Source: Myxococcota bacterium (GTDB lineage: Bacteria > Myxococcota > Kuafuiibacteriia > Kuafuiibacteriales > Kuafuiibacteriaceae). From it: a stretch of 53,408 bases of DNA. Shown piece by piece: positions 8,533-17,029 of the stretch. The translations under genes and the position numbers were made by a program. Position 1 is the first letter of the stretch; the number at the start of each line of letters is the position of its first letter. The DNA lies in the NCBI GenBank assembly GCA_028289325.1, contig JANQQN010000291.1:1-53408 (forward strand), in the 5' to 3' direction. The notes below the pieces were generated by a model. It did not search any database. It was given only the letters and a program-made list of their open reading frames with translations, and was not told the DNA's origin.

Positions 8533-9123
8533 ATGCGAACGACGCGGCGGGATCTTTCGACGGCCCTGATGCTGGGGGCCATCCTACCGACGCTTTACGG
8601 ATGTTTGCGCGGCGGCGAAGGCGCCAAGACCAGCGACGTGGGCGATCGCCTTCGTCCCTTCGTCAGCGTCGACGCCTCGACGGGCAAACGCTACTGCCAA
8701 GTCTGCGCATTTGGCGGACGCCCTACCCTCATGGCCGTGTTCGACCTCGACGACCCCGATGCGATCGAGAACCTCTCGACTATCCAGGGGGTGCTGGACG
8801 ATCAGCGAGGCCTCACCGCGTTCGCGCTGTTCGGCCGCTTCCACGACCGCGCCCTCGCCGGCCCCGCGGACCTCGCCGAAGCCCGGCGAAACCTTAACCA
8901 GCGGATCGAAACGCTGGCGCTGACTTTCCCGGTCACGATCCTCCCCGCGTCCTTAACACCCAGTGAAGCTCTTCTGTACCGGCCGTACGGGGAGCGATTC
9001 GATCTCCCCGCGAGCGGGACGATCCTGCTGGCGGCAGCGGACAACCGGGTGCGCTTCAAGGACCGCCTGTCTCGATCGGGGGCGGCAGCTCGTTTGAAGA
9101 GAGCTGCCGCACAGCTGTTTTGA
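8533..9123 (+). CDS. Exported thioredoxin-fold-like lipoprotein with CxxC
   Basis: 196 residues from the ATG at 8533. The N-terminus has twin arginines (TTRRDL), a hydrophobic stretch and a lipobox ending LYGC (Cys24). A CQVC pair follows at residues 55-58, in a segment RYCQVCAFGGRPTLMAVF whose pattern (Cys motif, then a hydrophobic strand) recalls redoxin-like proteins. The rest has alternating helix and strand and no motif I can name. It is coupled to the next gene: the TTG start of the TlpA-like gene overlaps this TGA. The pairing with a CPPC protein suggests a periplasmic thiol-redox role, which is inferred. A longer frame exists upstream (GTG at 8446) but would bury the signal peptide. 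Confidence 0.75.
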   Translation: MRTTRRDLSTALMLGAILPTLYGCLRGGEGAKTSDVGDRLRPFVSVDASTGKRYCQVCAFGGRPTLMAVFDLDDPDAIENLSTIQGVLDDQRGLTAFALFGRFHDRALAGPADLAEARRNLNQRIETLALTFPVTILPASLTPSEALLYRPYGERFDLPASGTILLAAADNRVRFKDRLSRSGAAARLKRAAAQLF

Positions 9124-9725
9124 ACCCCGTGCGAGCCGCGCGGCGGTGGGCGTGGTGGTGGGCGCCGGGCGTGGCCGCGATCGCCGGCGGCTGCATGGAA
9201 GCGTCGCTGCCCTCGCCCGAGGCGACCGCCGTCCAAGGCACGATGACCGCGACCACCGCCCGTTGGCGTCCTGTCGTGGCCGCCGCCGCCGAATGGAGAC
9301 AGATCGGTACGGACCGGGTCCTCGCCCCCGAGCAACCTTTGTTGCGCTTTCGCGCCCCGGAGCAACCGACGCTGTACGCGTTTTGGGCGACCTACTGCCC
9401 GCCGTGCTTCGCCGAGCTGCCCCTCCTCAAGCGCCTGGCCGCCGCGGGGCGCGTTACCGTGGTCAGCGTGTCGCTGGACGCCGAACAGACGGGGTTGGCC
9501 GCGGCCGCCCTTGCCCATCACCAGGTGCGCCATCGATCCGTGGTCCTGACCCCTTCCGGCCTGCGCGCGGTCGGTGACCGGCTGCCCGCAGGCCTCCCCT
9601 TCGCGCTGCTCCTCGCCGAAGACGGTCAGGTCGTGGGAACCCACAGCGGTCAGCTCGATCGTCACGCGTTGGCGGCGCTGCTCGCGCCGATAGGGAATGG
9701 AGGCGTCACCCGTGGTCGCTTATGA
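9120..9725 (+). CDS. TlpA-like thioredoxin-domain lipoprotein
   Basis: 201 residues. The signal peptide contains RR and WAWWW and ends in a lipobox IAGGC (Cys25). The thioredoxin-like domain from about residue 75 has LYAFWATYCPPCFAELP with the redox pair Cys93/Cys96, then VVSVSLD and a segment GLPFALLLAEDGQVVG equivalent to the cis-proline strand. Family members reduce disulfides in the periplasm, often for cytochrome c maturation; no ccm genes are visible here. The TTG start overlaps the stop of the preceding lipoprotein gene (TTGA), indicating translational coupling, and its own 3' end overlaps the next gene by 29 bases. Confidence 0.85.
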   Translation: MNPVRAARRWAWWWAPGVAAIAGGCMEASLPSPEATAVQGTMTATTARWRPVVAAAAEWRQIGTDRVLAPEQPLLRFRAPEQPTLYAFWATYCPPCFAELPLLKRLAAAGRVTVVSVSLDAEQTGLAAAALAHHQVRHRSVVLTPSGLRAVGDRLPAGLPFALLLAEDGQVVGTHSGQLDRHALAALLAPIGNGGVTRGRL

Positions 9726-10437
9726 GCCTCCCGACTTGGTGGTGGTGGCCATCGGCGCCGCATACCGCGCTCAGCCGGTGATCGACGCCGCGTCACGAAT
9801 CCTTGCCCTCGCCCAACAAGACCAGGCCCCCCTCGCCGAACTCAGCGTGTCCACCGAGGATCTCGAGCGCCTCTCGAGCCACGTGCGAGAGCTCACCAAC
9901 ATGCTGCGGGATCGCCGCGCGCTCAAAAACGACACCCCGCCCCAGATGGTCGAAGTCGCCGAGACCATGGCTACCCTGCGCGGCTGGCTCCGCACACTGC
10001 GCCAGATCGCGGTCCTCAACCTCGCTGAGGACTCGCCGGCGCTCGCGCGACTATCCAGCTCCGCGCCGGAGCTCCGCGGCGGATATCCTCGCGACCTGCT
10101 CGACGAATGCCGGCGGCGCCTGACCGCCCCCGCCGACCTCAGGCCCCGACTCGAAGACTGCGGGCTGACCAACGCTTTCCTCGGGCGCGGACGCCGGCTG
10201 ACGAGCCAACTCGCGACCGCCATCGGGGACAAAGACATCGACCCGGGCAGTCTTACGGTGATCGTCCGCCGCTTCTACCTGAGAAAAGGGCAGGTGTTCT
10301 TGCGCACGAAGCGGATCGCTCGCGCCGGCGAGCTCGCGTTCGTGCGTTTCCCTACCCGCGCTCGCCAATACCGACTGCCGGAGCTGGAGCCGGTTAACAT
10401 CGAACCCGTTCCCGCCGCGGTCGCCGCGCCGCGATGA
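9697..10437 (+). CDS. Hypothetical helical protein
   Basis: 246 residues that I do not recognise. No signal peptide or membrane segment. It is predicted mostly helical, with a heptad-rich middle (about 45-115) and a C-terminal basic part (RRFYLRKGQVFLRTKRIARA). The ATG at 9697 lies inside the end of the TlpA-like gene in another frame, so it belongs to the same three-gene operon and is probably translated by coupling. GC-biased third positions through the whole frame support it as a true gene. The function cannot be told from sequence alone; a cytoplasmic partner of the two exported redox proteins would be a guess. Confidence 0.7.
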   Translation: MEASPVVAYEPPDLVVVAIGAAYRAQPVIDAASRILALAQQDQAPLAELSVSTEDLERLSSHVRELTNMLRDRRALKNDTPPQMVEVAETMATLRGWLRTLRQIAVLNLAEDSPALARLSSSAPELRGGYPRDLLDECRRRLTAPADLRPRLEDCGLTNAFLGRGRRLTSQLATAIGDKDIDPGSLTVIVRRFYLRKGQVFLRTKRIARAGELAFVRFPTRARQYRLPELEPVNIEPVPAAVAAPR

Positions 10438-10554
10438 GCTGCGCGCTCGTTATCAACGTTATCAAGGCTGGCCAGTGGGCTCGGTCGGCCTCCCGGTCCG
10501 CTTGACCCCCTCGACGGCCCCGGTCATCCTCCCGACTCACGGAGTCTTCATCGC

Positions 10555-11169
10555 ATGCGTACGCCCATCGCCTTCTATGTACTCGTCGCCACCGGGACCA
10601 CCATGGCGGGGTGTGGCGGAGGCAAGACGCCCTCGCCTCAGCCCGCGGTCGCGACCCCCGCCGCCCGGACCACGGTCGCCAACGCCGGCGGCCGGCAGGG
10701 CGCAACCGACATCGTCCGAACCGCGGATATCGACGACGACGGACGTCCCGAAGTGTTCAAGTACTACAAGTCGGTCCCCGACCCTGAGCGTCCGGGTCAG
10801 TCCAAAGACGTCCTCGTTCGCCAGGATCTCGACGTCAACTGGGACGGCAAGATCGATATCTGGCGGTATTTCGACGAGGACGGCCAGCCAGAGCGGGAAG
10901 AGTGGGACACCGACTACGACGGGAACGTCGACGAGACCCGATTCTTCGCGTCCGGCAAGATCACCCGGTCGGAGCGAGACCGGAACAACGACGGTAAGAC
11001 CGACGTGTTCCGGTACTACACGGAAGGCAAGCTGGACCGCAAAGAGAGCGATACCAACGGCGACGGCGCGATCGACCGCTGGGAGTACTACAACGGGCGG
11101 GTGCTCGACCGGGTCGGCATCGATAAGGATCACGACGGCAAAGTCGACGCCTGGGCCAAGGCCGAGTAA
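10555..11169 (+). CDS. Lipoprotein with repeated EF-hand-like calcium loops
   Basis: 204 residues. The signal peptide ends in a lipobox TMAGC (Cys20), followed by a Pro/Ala-rich linker. From residue 55 come six DxDxDG-type loops about 22 residues apart: DIDDDGRPEVFKYY, DLDVNWDGKIDIWRYF, DTDYDGNVDETRFF, DRNNDGKTDVFRYY, DTNGDGAIDRWEYY and DKDHDGKVDAW. Each ends in paired aromatics, a pattern found in calcium-binding repeats of exported proteins (EF-hand, dockerin or thrombospondin type 3 style). It is likely anchored in the outer membrane. It stands alone, with a 117-base upstream gap, and ends 14 bases from the convergent sensor kinase gene. Confidence 0.85.
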   Translation: MRTPIAFYVLVATGTTMAGCGGGKTPSPQPAVATPAARTTVANAGGRQGATDIVRTADIDDDGRPEVFKYYKSVPDPERPGQSKDVLVRQDLDVNWDGKIDIWRYFDEDGQPEREEWDTDYDGNVDETRFFASGKITRSERDRNNDGKTDVFRYYTEGKLDRKESDTNGDGAIDRWEYYNGRVLDRVGIDKDHDGKVDAWAKAE

Positions 11170-11183
11170 GCGTCGCGAACCGC

Positions 11184-12767
11184 CTACGGGCGCAGCCGCG
11201 TCCTGGTTCCGCCGATAGCCATCGGAACCTCGAAGCAAAACACGCTCCCCTGATGCGCGCTCGTCGCGCACAGAGCGATCCAACCCCTCATCAGTTGAAC
11301 CAGTTGCTGGCAGTGAGCCAATCCGAGCCCGAGGCCACCGTGGCGACGGGTATTGCTGTCATCAACCTGAGTGAACTGGTGAAAAATCCGGGCCTGATGC
11401 CCTTCGGGGACCCCGATCCCTGAATCGTGGACCTCGACCCGCAGACCTTCGGCAAACTGGGACGCCGGCAGGACGCGAACCGCGACGAAACCGTGGTCGG
11501 TGAACTTGATGGCATTCTCCACCAGGTGGTCGACCACCTGTCTCAACTTGTCGCTGTCGCCGATGAGCGCTTCCGGCACCGCGCTATCGACATCCACGCT
11601 GAACTTGAGGCCGCGGCCGTGGGCGTAGGCCCCTTGTTCGCATTCCATCCGGGATATCATCTGCCGCGGCTCGAACACGTCGATGCGGAGCTCCTGCTGG
11701 TCCGAGTCGCGCTGGGTCTGGACCAGAATGCGGTCGACGAGGGTCAGCAGATCTTGGGCGCTGTTGTGGGCTTGGCGCAGATGATCGACCCCTCGTTCGG
11801 CGACGGCGTCGTCGAGAAAGCTCAAGTTGCCCAAGATCCCGTTTAACGGCGTCCGCAGCTCATGGCTCACGTTGCTCAGAAATTGGCTCTTGGCCCGCTC
11901 GCCGGCCTGAGCGCTATTGCGGGCCTCTTCCAGCTGGCGATGCTGTTTGGCCTTCCGATCCTCCATGGTCCGCAGGGACGCCCGCATCCGATCGAGAGCC
12001 TGGAGCAAACGCCCCACCTCCCCGGGCGCGGCCCGGCCTTTCCAGCTGGAGTCGAGATCGCCGTTAGACACGCGCTCCGCGAGCTCGATGCCCGCCTGCA
12101 GCGGCCGGTACACCCAGCTTCGCAGGGCCCAGAACAGGAATACGACGGCCATCAGGCAAACGAACGCCTGTACTGCATACGCGGTCCGACGAGCCTCGCC
12201 GAATTGCGTCGCGGCGCGATCCAGGCTCCGTTGGCGCCACGCCGCGACCCCCGCCACGACCTCGTCGAGCAGATCCGTAGGCTTGCGGTCGATCCCCCGT
12301 ACGTAGGCGTCAACCCGAAACGGGCTCGCGCGATCTTCGAGGAACAACGCTAGACCTTCTTCGTACTGTCCCTGCAGACGCTGGTGGGCCTTCGCGAAGG
12401 CGGCCGCCGCGCGGCGAGCGTCGCTGTCTTCCGGGAGCAAAGAGAGAAGCTCGAGCACCGCGGTCTGCGCCTTCTTCGACTCCTCGAAGAACTGACCGCG
12501 GTACTTGGCCAGGTCGGCGTCCGAGCCGCCCCGAAGCAGAATATTCTTAAACTCCTGGACCTGCTTCTTGAAGCGGACTTGCGCCGTCAGGGCCAGCTGA
12601 GTTGCGCGAAAGGTCTCCGCCGTCGCGTGGGATACTTGGGCGTAGACCTCGTCGGCCCGACGGCTCTGAATGAACGATGTGCCGATGACCAGCGTGAGGA
12701 CCACCGCGACGATGCCAACGAGTCTCGGCGCGAGTGACACGGAATGCTGTTCGGTACTCGTGCTCAC
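11184..12767 (-). CDS. Membrane sensor histidine kinase (orphan)
   Basis: 527 residues from the GTG at 12767, which has GAAGGGA at good spacing; a TTG two codons upstream is too close to it. Order: TM1 (about 15-33), a helical periplasmic sensor region of about 165 residues, TM2 (about 200-220), a HAMP domain (YRPLQAGIELAERVSNGDL), a short coiled coil, HisKA with the phospho-acceptor SHELRTPLNG, and HATPase_c with LVENAIKFT (N box), VHDSGIGVP (G1) and HGGLGLGLA (G2). It autophosphorylates and passes phosphate to a response regulator, but no regulator gene adjoins it. It ends with HATPase_c and has no receiver domain. The sensor helices resemble four-helix-bundle ligand domains; the ligand is unknown. 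Confidence 0.92.
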   Translation of the reverse strand: MSTSTEQHSVSLAPRLVGIVAVVLTLVIGTSFIQSRRADEVYAQVSHATAETFRATQLALTAQVRFKKQVQEFKNILLRGGSDADLAKYRGQFFEESKKAQTAVLELLSLLPEDSDARRAAAAFAKAHQRLQGQYEEGLALFLEDRASPFRVDAYVRGIDRKPTDLLDEVVAGVAAWRQRSLDRAATQFGEARRTAYAVQAFVCLMAVVFLFWALRSWVYRPLQAGIELAERVSNGDLDSSWKGRAAPGEVGRLLQALDRMRASLRTMEDRKAKQHRQLEEARNSAQAGERAKSQFLSNVSHELRTPLNGILGNLSFLDDAVAERGVDHLRQAHNSAQDLLTLVDRILVQTQRDSDQQELRIDVFEPRQMISRMECEQGAYAHGRGLKFSVDVDSAVPEALIGDSDKLRQVVDHLVENAIKFTDHGFVAVRVLPASQFAEGLRVEVHDSGIGVPEGHQARIFHQFTQVDDSNTRRHGGLGLGLAHCQQLVQLMRGWIALCATSAHQGSVFCFEVPMAIGGTRTRLRP

Positions 12768-12834
12768 CGCCAAAGTCCCTTCATGAGCTTGTCACAGGAC
12801 TATCGAAAATGTCCCCAAGACTTAACATTCCGCA

Positions 12835-13776
12835 TCATTCCGCGTGTTTTCGCGGCGAAGGTTTCGCTTCCGCAACGCTGGATGGCGAGGGCGGCGTTCG
12901 TCCAATCTTGAGCATCAACAGGCCGGCCGGATCGACATAAAGCGAGCGGATTTGTCCGGCCTTCGCACCGTCGGCATAGGCGGCTCGCAAGGCCACCCCG
13001 AAATGAAGATGGGGGCCGGTGACCCGGCCGGATCGTCCGACGTCGCCGATGCGCTGACCTTTCGTGACCGTCTGTCCCAACTTCACTCGCCGTTTCGATA
13101 AGTGAAAGTAGGTGGTGAATAGACCGCCGCCGTGATCGAGAATGAGCGTCCCGCCGCTGCCCCATCGCATCGATGACATCACGACCTTGCCCGTGGCCGT
13201 TGCATAGACCGGAGTCCCGATCCGGCCCCCGAAATCCATCCCGTAGTGCACGGAGCGGCGCTCGTTGTTGAAGACCCGCGCCGTCCCGTAATGACCGGTG
13301 ATCCTGGTCTTGGTCGGTCGCGCCGGGCGGCCAAGGTCGCGCACCGGGGTCGGGGTCGCGGTCCACACCAACCGGATCTGGGCTTGCTCTCGTTTGAGGC
13401 GTGCCTTAAGCGCATCGCTGCGTTTTCTTTTCGTAAACTTCTTAGCGACCCGCAAATGGGCCGTCTCGAAGGTCCGTTTTTGAACCTGCAGCGTGGCTGC
13501 CGGCCACGCGGCATCCGCCCGCGGATGCGACACGGTGAGCGGATAAGGGCCCGGCTCGATATCCGACGGAATGGCGACAAAGGCCCGCAGAACGGTCTTT
13601 CCGGCCGGCTGCAGGGTAAATGAGTAACCGAACGCCTCGGCCGAACCCCATTCGCCGCCGTGTTCGACGCCCGCGACGTACACCACGACCGGATCCCCGA
13701 GACGAGGTTGCGGCGGGTCGATAACGACGTGCGGCGCGGCGATGACAGAAGCGGCGATCAGGACCAGCGGCGCCAT
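12835..13776 (-). CDS. M23 (LytM-type) peptidase
   Basis: 313 residues with an N-terminal signal sequence (MAPLVLIAASVIAAP), an Ig-like beta domain (about 15-95), a basic helical linker rich in Lys/Arg (about 105-135) and a C-terminal M23 domain. The zinc motifs are present: HYGMDFGG (HxxxD) and GPHLHFGV (HxH), with GTPVYATATGKVV between them. Catalytically competent members cut glycine or cross-link peptides in peptidoglycan; the intact motif argues against a degenerate EnvC-like activator. It lies 31 bases downstream of metF on the same strand, but a functional link is unlikely. Confidence 0.92.
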   Translation of the reverse strand: MAPLVLIAASVIAAPHVVIDPPQPRLGDPVVVYVAGVEHGGEWGSAEAFGYSFTLQPAGKTVLRAFVAIPSDIEPGPYPLTVSHPRADAAWPAATLQVQKRTFETAHLRVAKKFTKRKRSDALKARLKREQAQIRLVWTATPTPVRDLGRPARPTKTRITGHYGTARVFNNERRSVHYGMDFGGRIGTPVYATATGKVVMSSMRWGSGGTLILDHGGGLFTTYFHLSKRRVKLGQTVTKGQRIGDVGRSGRVTGPHLHFGVALRAAYADGAKAGQIRSLYVDPAGLLMLKIGRTPPSPSSVAEAKPSPRKHAE

Positions 13777-13807
13777 GGCCAGACACCATCAGTGCGCGCG
13801 CGAGAGG

Positions 13808-14683
13808 TCAAATCCGTGCGCTGGTTCGCATGACGGTGAGAATCTCACGCGTCGCGGTGCTCTTGTTCAGCGTGTAGAAGTGAATCCCCGGCGCCCCGCC
13901 CTGCAGCAGCCCCAGGCTTTGCACCGTCGCCTGCACCACGCCGAGCTCGTGGACCCGCTCCGGCTCGGTGGCTCGAGCCTCGAGGGCGGCCACGAGCGCC
14001 TTCGGCAGGCTCGCCCCGCACATCTTGGTGAACCGCTTGATCTGCTCGACGTTTTGAATCGGCATGATCCCCGGCACGATCGGGACATCGATGCCTGCCT
14101 CATGGGCACGATCCACGAACTCGAAATAGAAGCGGTTGTCGAAGAATAACTGGGTGACGAGGAACTTGGCGCCGGCATCGACCTTCGCCTTGAGGTGACG
14201 CAGGTCGTCCTCGAGCGACGTCGCCTCAGTGTGGCCCTCCGGATAGCAGGCCGCGCCGAGGCAGAAGTCGTAGTCTTGGTTGATAAAGTGAATCAACTCG
14301 CTGGCGTAGCGAAAGCCCCCCGCCACGGCCTCGAATCGATCCATTCCCTTAGGCGGGTCGCCCCTCAGCGCGAGAACGTTCTTGATCCCGCCCGCCTGAA
14401 GGTCATCGAGGACCCGGCGCAAATCATCCTTCGTCGATCCGACGCAGGTCAGGTGAGCCATGGGCTCGATGCCCAGCTCCATCTTGATTCGCCGGGTCAG
14501 CTCCACGGTCTTGGCACGGGTCGACCCGCCCGCGCCGTAGGTCACCGATACGTAGGTCGGTCTCAGCGGCTGCAGCTCCGCGATCGCGCGCCACAGCTTC
14601 GACTCCCCCTCCGGGCTCTTGGGGGGAAAGAACTCGAACGAGAAGATAGGGACGTCCTGCTTGAACGCGTCTTGGATCTGCAC
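13808..14683 (-). CDS. metF: Methylenetetrahydrofolate reductase
   Basis: 291 residues from a GTG at 14683 (another GTG at 14686), preceded by AAGGGTGGG. A 34-codon upstream extension exists, but the family length and the ribosome site favour the internal start. The FAD-dependent TIM barrel carries FSFEFFPPK with the catalytic glutamate, TYVSVTYGAGGST, NVLALRGDPP, LGAACYPEGH and LVTQLFFDN. It reduces 5,10-methylene-THF to 5-methyl-THF for methionine synthesis and acts in the cytoplasm. No metH, metE or met regulator is adjacent. The leader (14684-14939) contains several hairpins but matched no SAM or SAH riboswitch I know. Confidence 0.95.
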   Translation of the reverse strand: MQIQDAFKQDVPIFSFEFFPPKSPEGESKLWRAIAELQPLRPTYVSVTYGAGGSTRAKTVELTRRIKMELGIEPMAHLTCVGSTKDDLRRVLDDLQAGGIKNVLALRGDPPKGMDRFEAVAGGFRYASELIHFINQDYDFCLGAACYPEGHTEATSLEDDLRHLKAKVDAGAKFLVTQLFFDNRFYFEFVDRAHEAGIDVPIVPGIMPIQNVEQIKRFTKMCGASLPKALVAALEARATEPERVHELGVVQATVQSLGLLQGGAPGIHFYTLNKSTATREILTVMRTSARI

Positions 14684-14791
14684 CACCCCACCCTTGTGCG
14701 GGCAAGGGAACCCGTCAACTCCATTCCCGGCGCCCGCCCGGGCATTCACTGGCGGTGTTCGCCCCCTGGGGCCACGATCCTTCACCTAGTA

Positions 14792-14863
14792 CGGCAGATC
14801 TGATGTCCTGAGCCCGGTGCGAAAGACTTGAGATCTGCCGGACGCGAGCCGCGTGTACGCGGC
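14792..14863. other. Structured segment upstream of metF
   Basis: CGGCAGATCT (14792-14801) pairs perfectly with AGATCTGCCG (14831-14840) across a 29-base loop, and GCCGCG-TGTA-CGCGGC forms a second hairpin at 14848-14863. A shorter palindrome (CCGGAACTTCCGG, 14918-14930) lies just past the stop of the upstream stress protein gene. These could be a terminator of that gene or a folded metF leader. No T tract follows. Confidence 0.35.
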
Positions 14864-14939
14864 GATCCTCGGGAGGCAGCTAGGACGGCGATTGGAGGTT
14901 CCGAGCCTGGAACTGGACCGGAACTTCCGGATCGCCGTA

Positions 14940-15896
14940 CTAACGGGTGAATTCGGATGATTTGTCGCTGACCGTCTCACTGGCCTGACGCGACCAGCGG
15001 GTCGTCAGCACCGAGCACGGCGCCTCCCGAACCACCCGCTCGGCCACGCTACCGACGCCCACCCAGGCCCAGTCGGTCCTGCCGTGGGTGCCCATCACGA
15101 TCAGGTCCACCCCGTCGTCGCGAGCGGTCGCGATGATCTCGTCGGCGGGATCTCCGATTCGGACGTCGATCGAGACGTCGTCATCGATCCGCATCGCCGA
15201 CATGAACGCCGACATGTCCTCTCGCGCCTTCGACAGCGCGTAGTCGTCGAGCGCGGTCATCGGGCTCGACCCGTCGCCGACGACCATCAGCTCTGCGGTG
15301 CTGAGGGCCGGCATCAGCGGCACGACGTGGAGCAAGCGAAGCTCGGCCCCCAGCGCTGAGGCCATGGCCACCGCGCGCCGAAACGCCGCCCGGGACGCGT
15401 TCGAAAAATCTACCGGTGCGAGCACCCGTCGGGTGTCGGCCGAGAACCGTCGCGCCACCAGAACCGGCCGGTCGACGTGCCGGACGACGCGCTCCGCGAC
15501 GCTGCCGACGATCAGGTGCTCGATGCCCGTTCGACCGTGGGTGCCGACGACGACCAGGTCGAAGCCCCGTGAGGTTCGCTCGATCACTTCGAGAGGCAAG
15601 CCGTACTGGACCTCGCTGGTCACGGTCACCGACCGGGGCGCAGGATGCGCTGCGAGGAGACTCGCGAGCCGCTCTTTCGCCGCCGACATCGCGAGGGCCT
15701 CCACGGTCGTCGTCTCCCGGTCCGTCACCAATCTTACCGCGAGACCGGGCTCGATGAACGGAGGCAAGGTGGTCGCGTGCAGCAGATGGACCGTGCCGTC
15801 GAACGTTTGCGCGACCAAGTACGCGGCTTCCAGGGCCGCTACGCTCGGCTCCGTGAAGTCGACGTTGACCAGGATCCGGGGTGGCGCACTGCTCAT
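14940..15896 (-). CDS. Universal stress protein, two tandem UspA domains
   Basis: 318 residues made of two UspA domains (about 5-148 and 155-300). Both end with the ATP-binding glycine-rich motif: VVGTHGRTGIEHLIVGSVAE in the first and VMGTHGRTDWAWVGVGSVAE in the second, so both halves look ATP-binding. Tandem Usp proteins act as intramolecular dimers in stress adaptation, in the cytoplasm. A GGAGG lies only one base before the ATG, unusually close, so the true start may be slightly different. The gene follows the histidine-rich membrane protein gene by 89 bases on the same strand and could be a distal member of that operon. Confidence 0.92.
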   Translation of the reverse strand: MSSAPPRILVNVDFTEPSVAALEAAYLVAQTFDGTVHLLHATTLPPFIEPGLAVRLVTDRETTTVEALAMSAAKERLASLLAAHPAPRSVTVTSEVQYGLPLEVIERTSRGFDLVVVGTHGRTGIEHLIVGSVAERVVRHVDRPVLVARRFSADTRRVLAPVDFSNASRAAFRRAVAMASALGAELRLLHVVPLMPALSTAELMVVGDGSSPMTALDDYALSKAREDMSAFMSAMRIDDDVSIDVRIGDPADEIIATARDDGVDLIVMGTHGRTDWAWVGVGSVAERVVREAPCSVLTTRWSRQASETVSDKSSEFTR

Positions 15897-15985
15897 GCCT
15901 CCAAGGTACGCACAACGAGGGCCATGCTACAGAGTCCAGGGTTTTTCGGTCGACGTTCCCGGAAGGTGCGTTCACGAGCCGCAGA

Positions 15986-17029
15986 TCAACCGACTCGAAA
16001 CGAACGCCGCCAGATAAACCCATCGAGGATGTAGTGGGTCAGCTGAGGAACGGCCAGAAGCGGAAGAACCCAGACGATCCCTTCGCCGAGGTCGAACTTG
16101 GGCCCACGAAACAAGCCCGTGTCGCCGTGCCAGATCAGCCGATCCCACCCCCATTCCTCCGCGTAGGCCAACGTGGCCAGCCCGACGAAGAATGCGGTCG
16201 CCCCCATCGTTCCTCGGAACATCCACCGCTGCCAGGCGCCGGGCGGCGACCGCAGCGCGTCTCGGTGGCCGTAGACCCACACGATGGCCATGTACGGTAC
16301 GCCGTGGATGAGCACGTTGGTCACCGTGAACGCCCAGTCCGAATTGGTCGCGATGATGCCGACACCCCAGCACGCGGCGGTGGTCCCGACGAGCATGATC
16401 TTACCCCATCGGGCTCCACTTCTGCGCGCCCGATGGAACTGCACCGCCGCGAACGTTGCCAGCGCGCCCACGTACACCGGCCACAAGACCGCGATCACCG
16501 CGCCGCTCACCGCGCCTTGCACGAAGTCGCCAGGCAGGAACCAATGAAAGCGACGAGGCAGATGCGCATGCCACCACAGCAGCGGAAAGAGGGTCGCCGC
16601 GTAGACCGCGAAGGCATCCACCCGACGCTCCAGCAGGCCGGTCTCGGGATCCCGACGGTTGTACAGCGCAACCCATCCGTACTGCTGGCGAACGAAGTGG
16701 AACACCGCCGCGTAGGCGAGCCCGGTCCAGAACCAAGCCCAGGAGACGGTCGCCAGCGCCGCGCCCGCCGCGTAAGCGAACAACGGCACCCCCACGTACA
16801 ATCGCCACCGGCGTCGAAGCTCGGCCCCGTCAAAATACGTTCGATACGCGGTCGACCACACATGGGCGACGTCCACGAGGAGGACCGCCACCACCCACAT
16901 CGGCAGCGGCGTCTCGCCGTCGGGGGCCAACCACGGCCCGAGCGGCACCAGCGCCAACGCGACGACCGCCGGCGCGCCGAAGGCGAGCAGGTCGAAGCGC
17001 GGCGACACCAACCACCGCCCCGCCGTCAC
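15986..17029 (-). CDS. Polytopic membrane protein with conserved-looking intramembrane histidines
   Basis: 347 residues with about eight to nine membrane segments and no signal peptide. The GTG start at 17029 overlaps the upstream TGA (GTGA), so the longer upstream frame is rejected. Histidines sit at membrane borders in several motifs: VDVAHVWSTAYRTYFD, FHFVRQQYGWVALY, LLWWHAHLPRRFHWF, VLIHGVPYMAIVW and PQLTHYILDGFIWRRSF. This spread resembles multi-His metal sites in membrane oxygenases such as Brp/Blh carotene dioxygenases or desaturases, but the boxes do not match one of those families, so I give no function. It is the last strictly coupled gene of the DUF4178-DUF350-aminopropyltransferase-amine oxidase operon. 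Confidence 0.8.
   Translation of the reverse strand: MTAGRWLVSPRFDLLAFGAPAVVALALVPLGPWLAPDGETPLPMWVVAVLLVDVAHVWSTAYRTYFDGAELRRRWRLYVGVPLFAYAAGAALATVSWAWFWTGLAYAAVFHFVRQQYGWVALYNRRDPETGLLERRVDAFAVYAATLFPLLWWHAHLPRRFHWFLPGDFVQGAVSGAVIAVLWPVYVGALATFAAVQFHRARRSGARWGKIMLVGTTAACWGVGIIATNSDWAFTVTNVLIHGVPYMAIVWVYGHRDALRSPPGAWQRWMFRGTMGATAFFVGLATLAYAEEWGWDRLIWHGDTGLFRGPKFDLGEGIVWVLPLLAVPQLTHYILDGFIWRRSFRVG

Noticed and set aside
14684..14939. SAM or SAH riboswitch upstream of metF
   Set aside because: Hairpins are present but the conserved riboswitch cores could not be found by eye.
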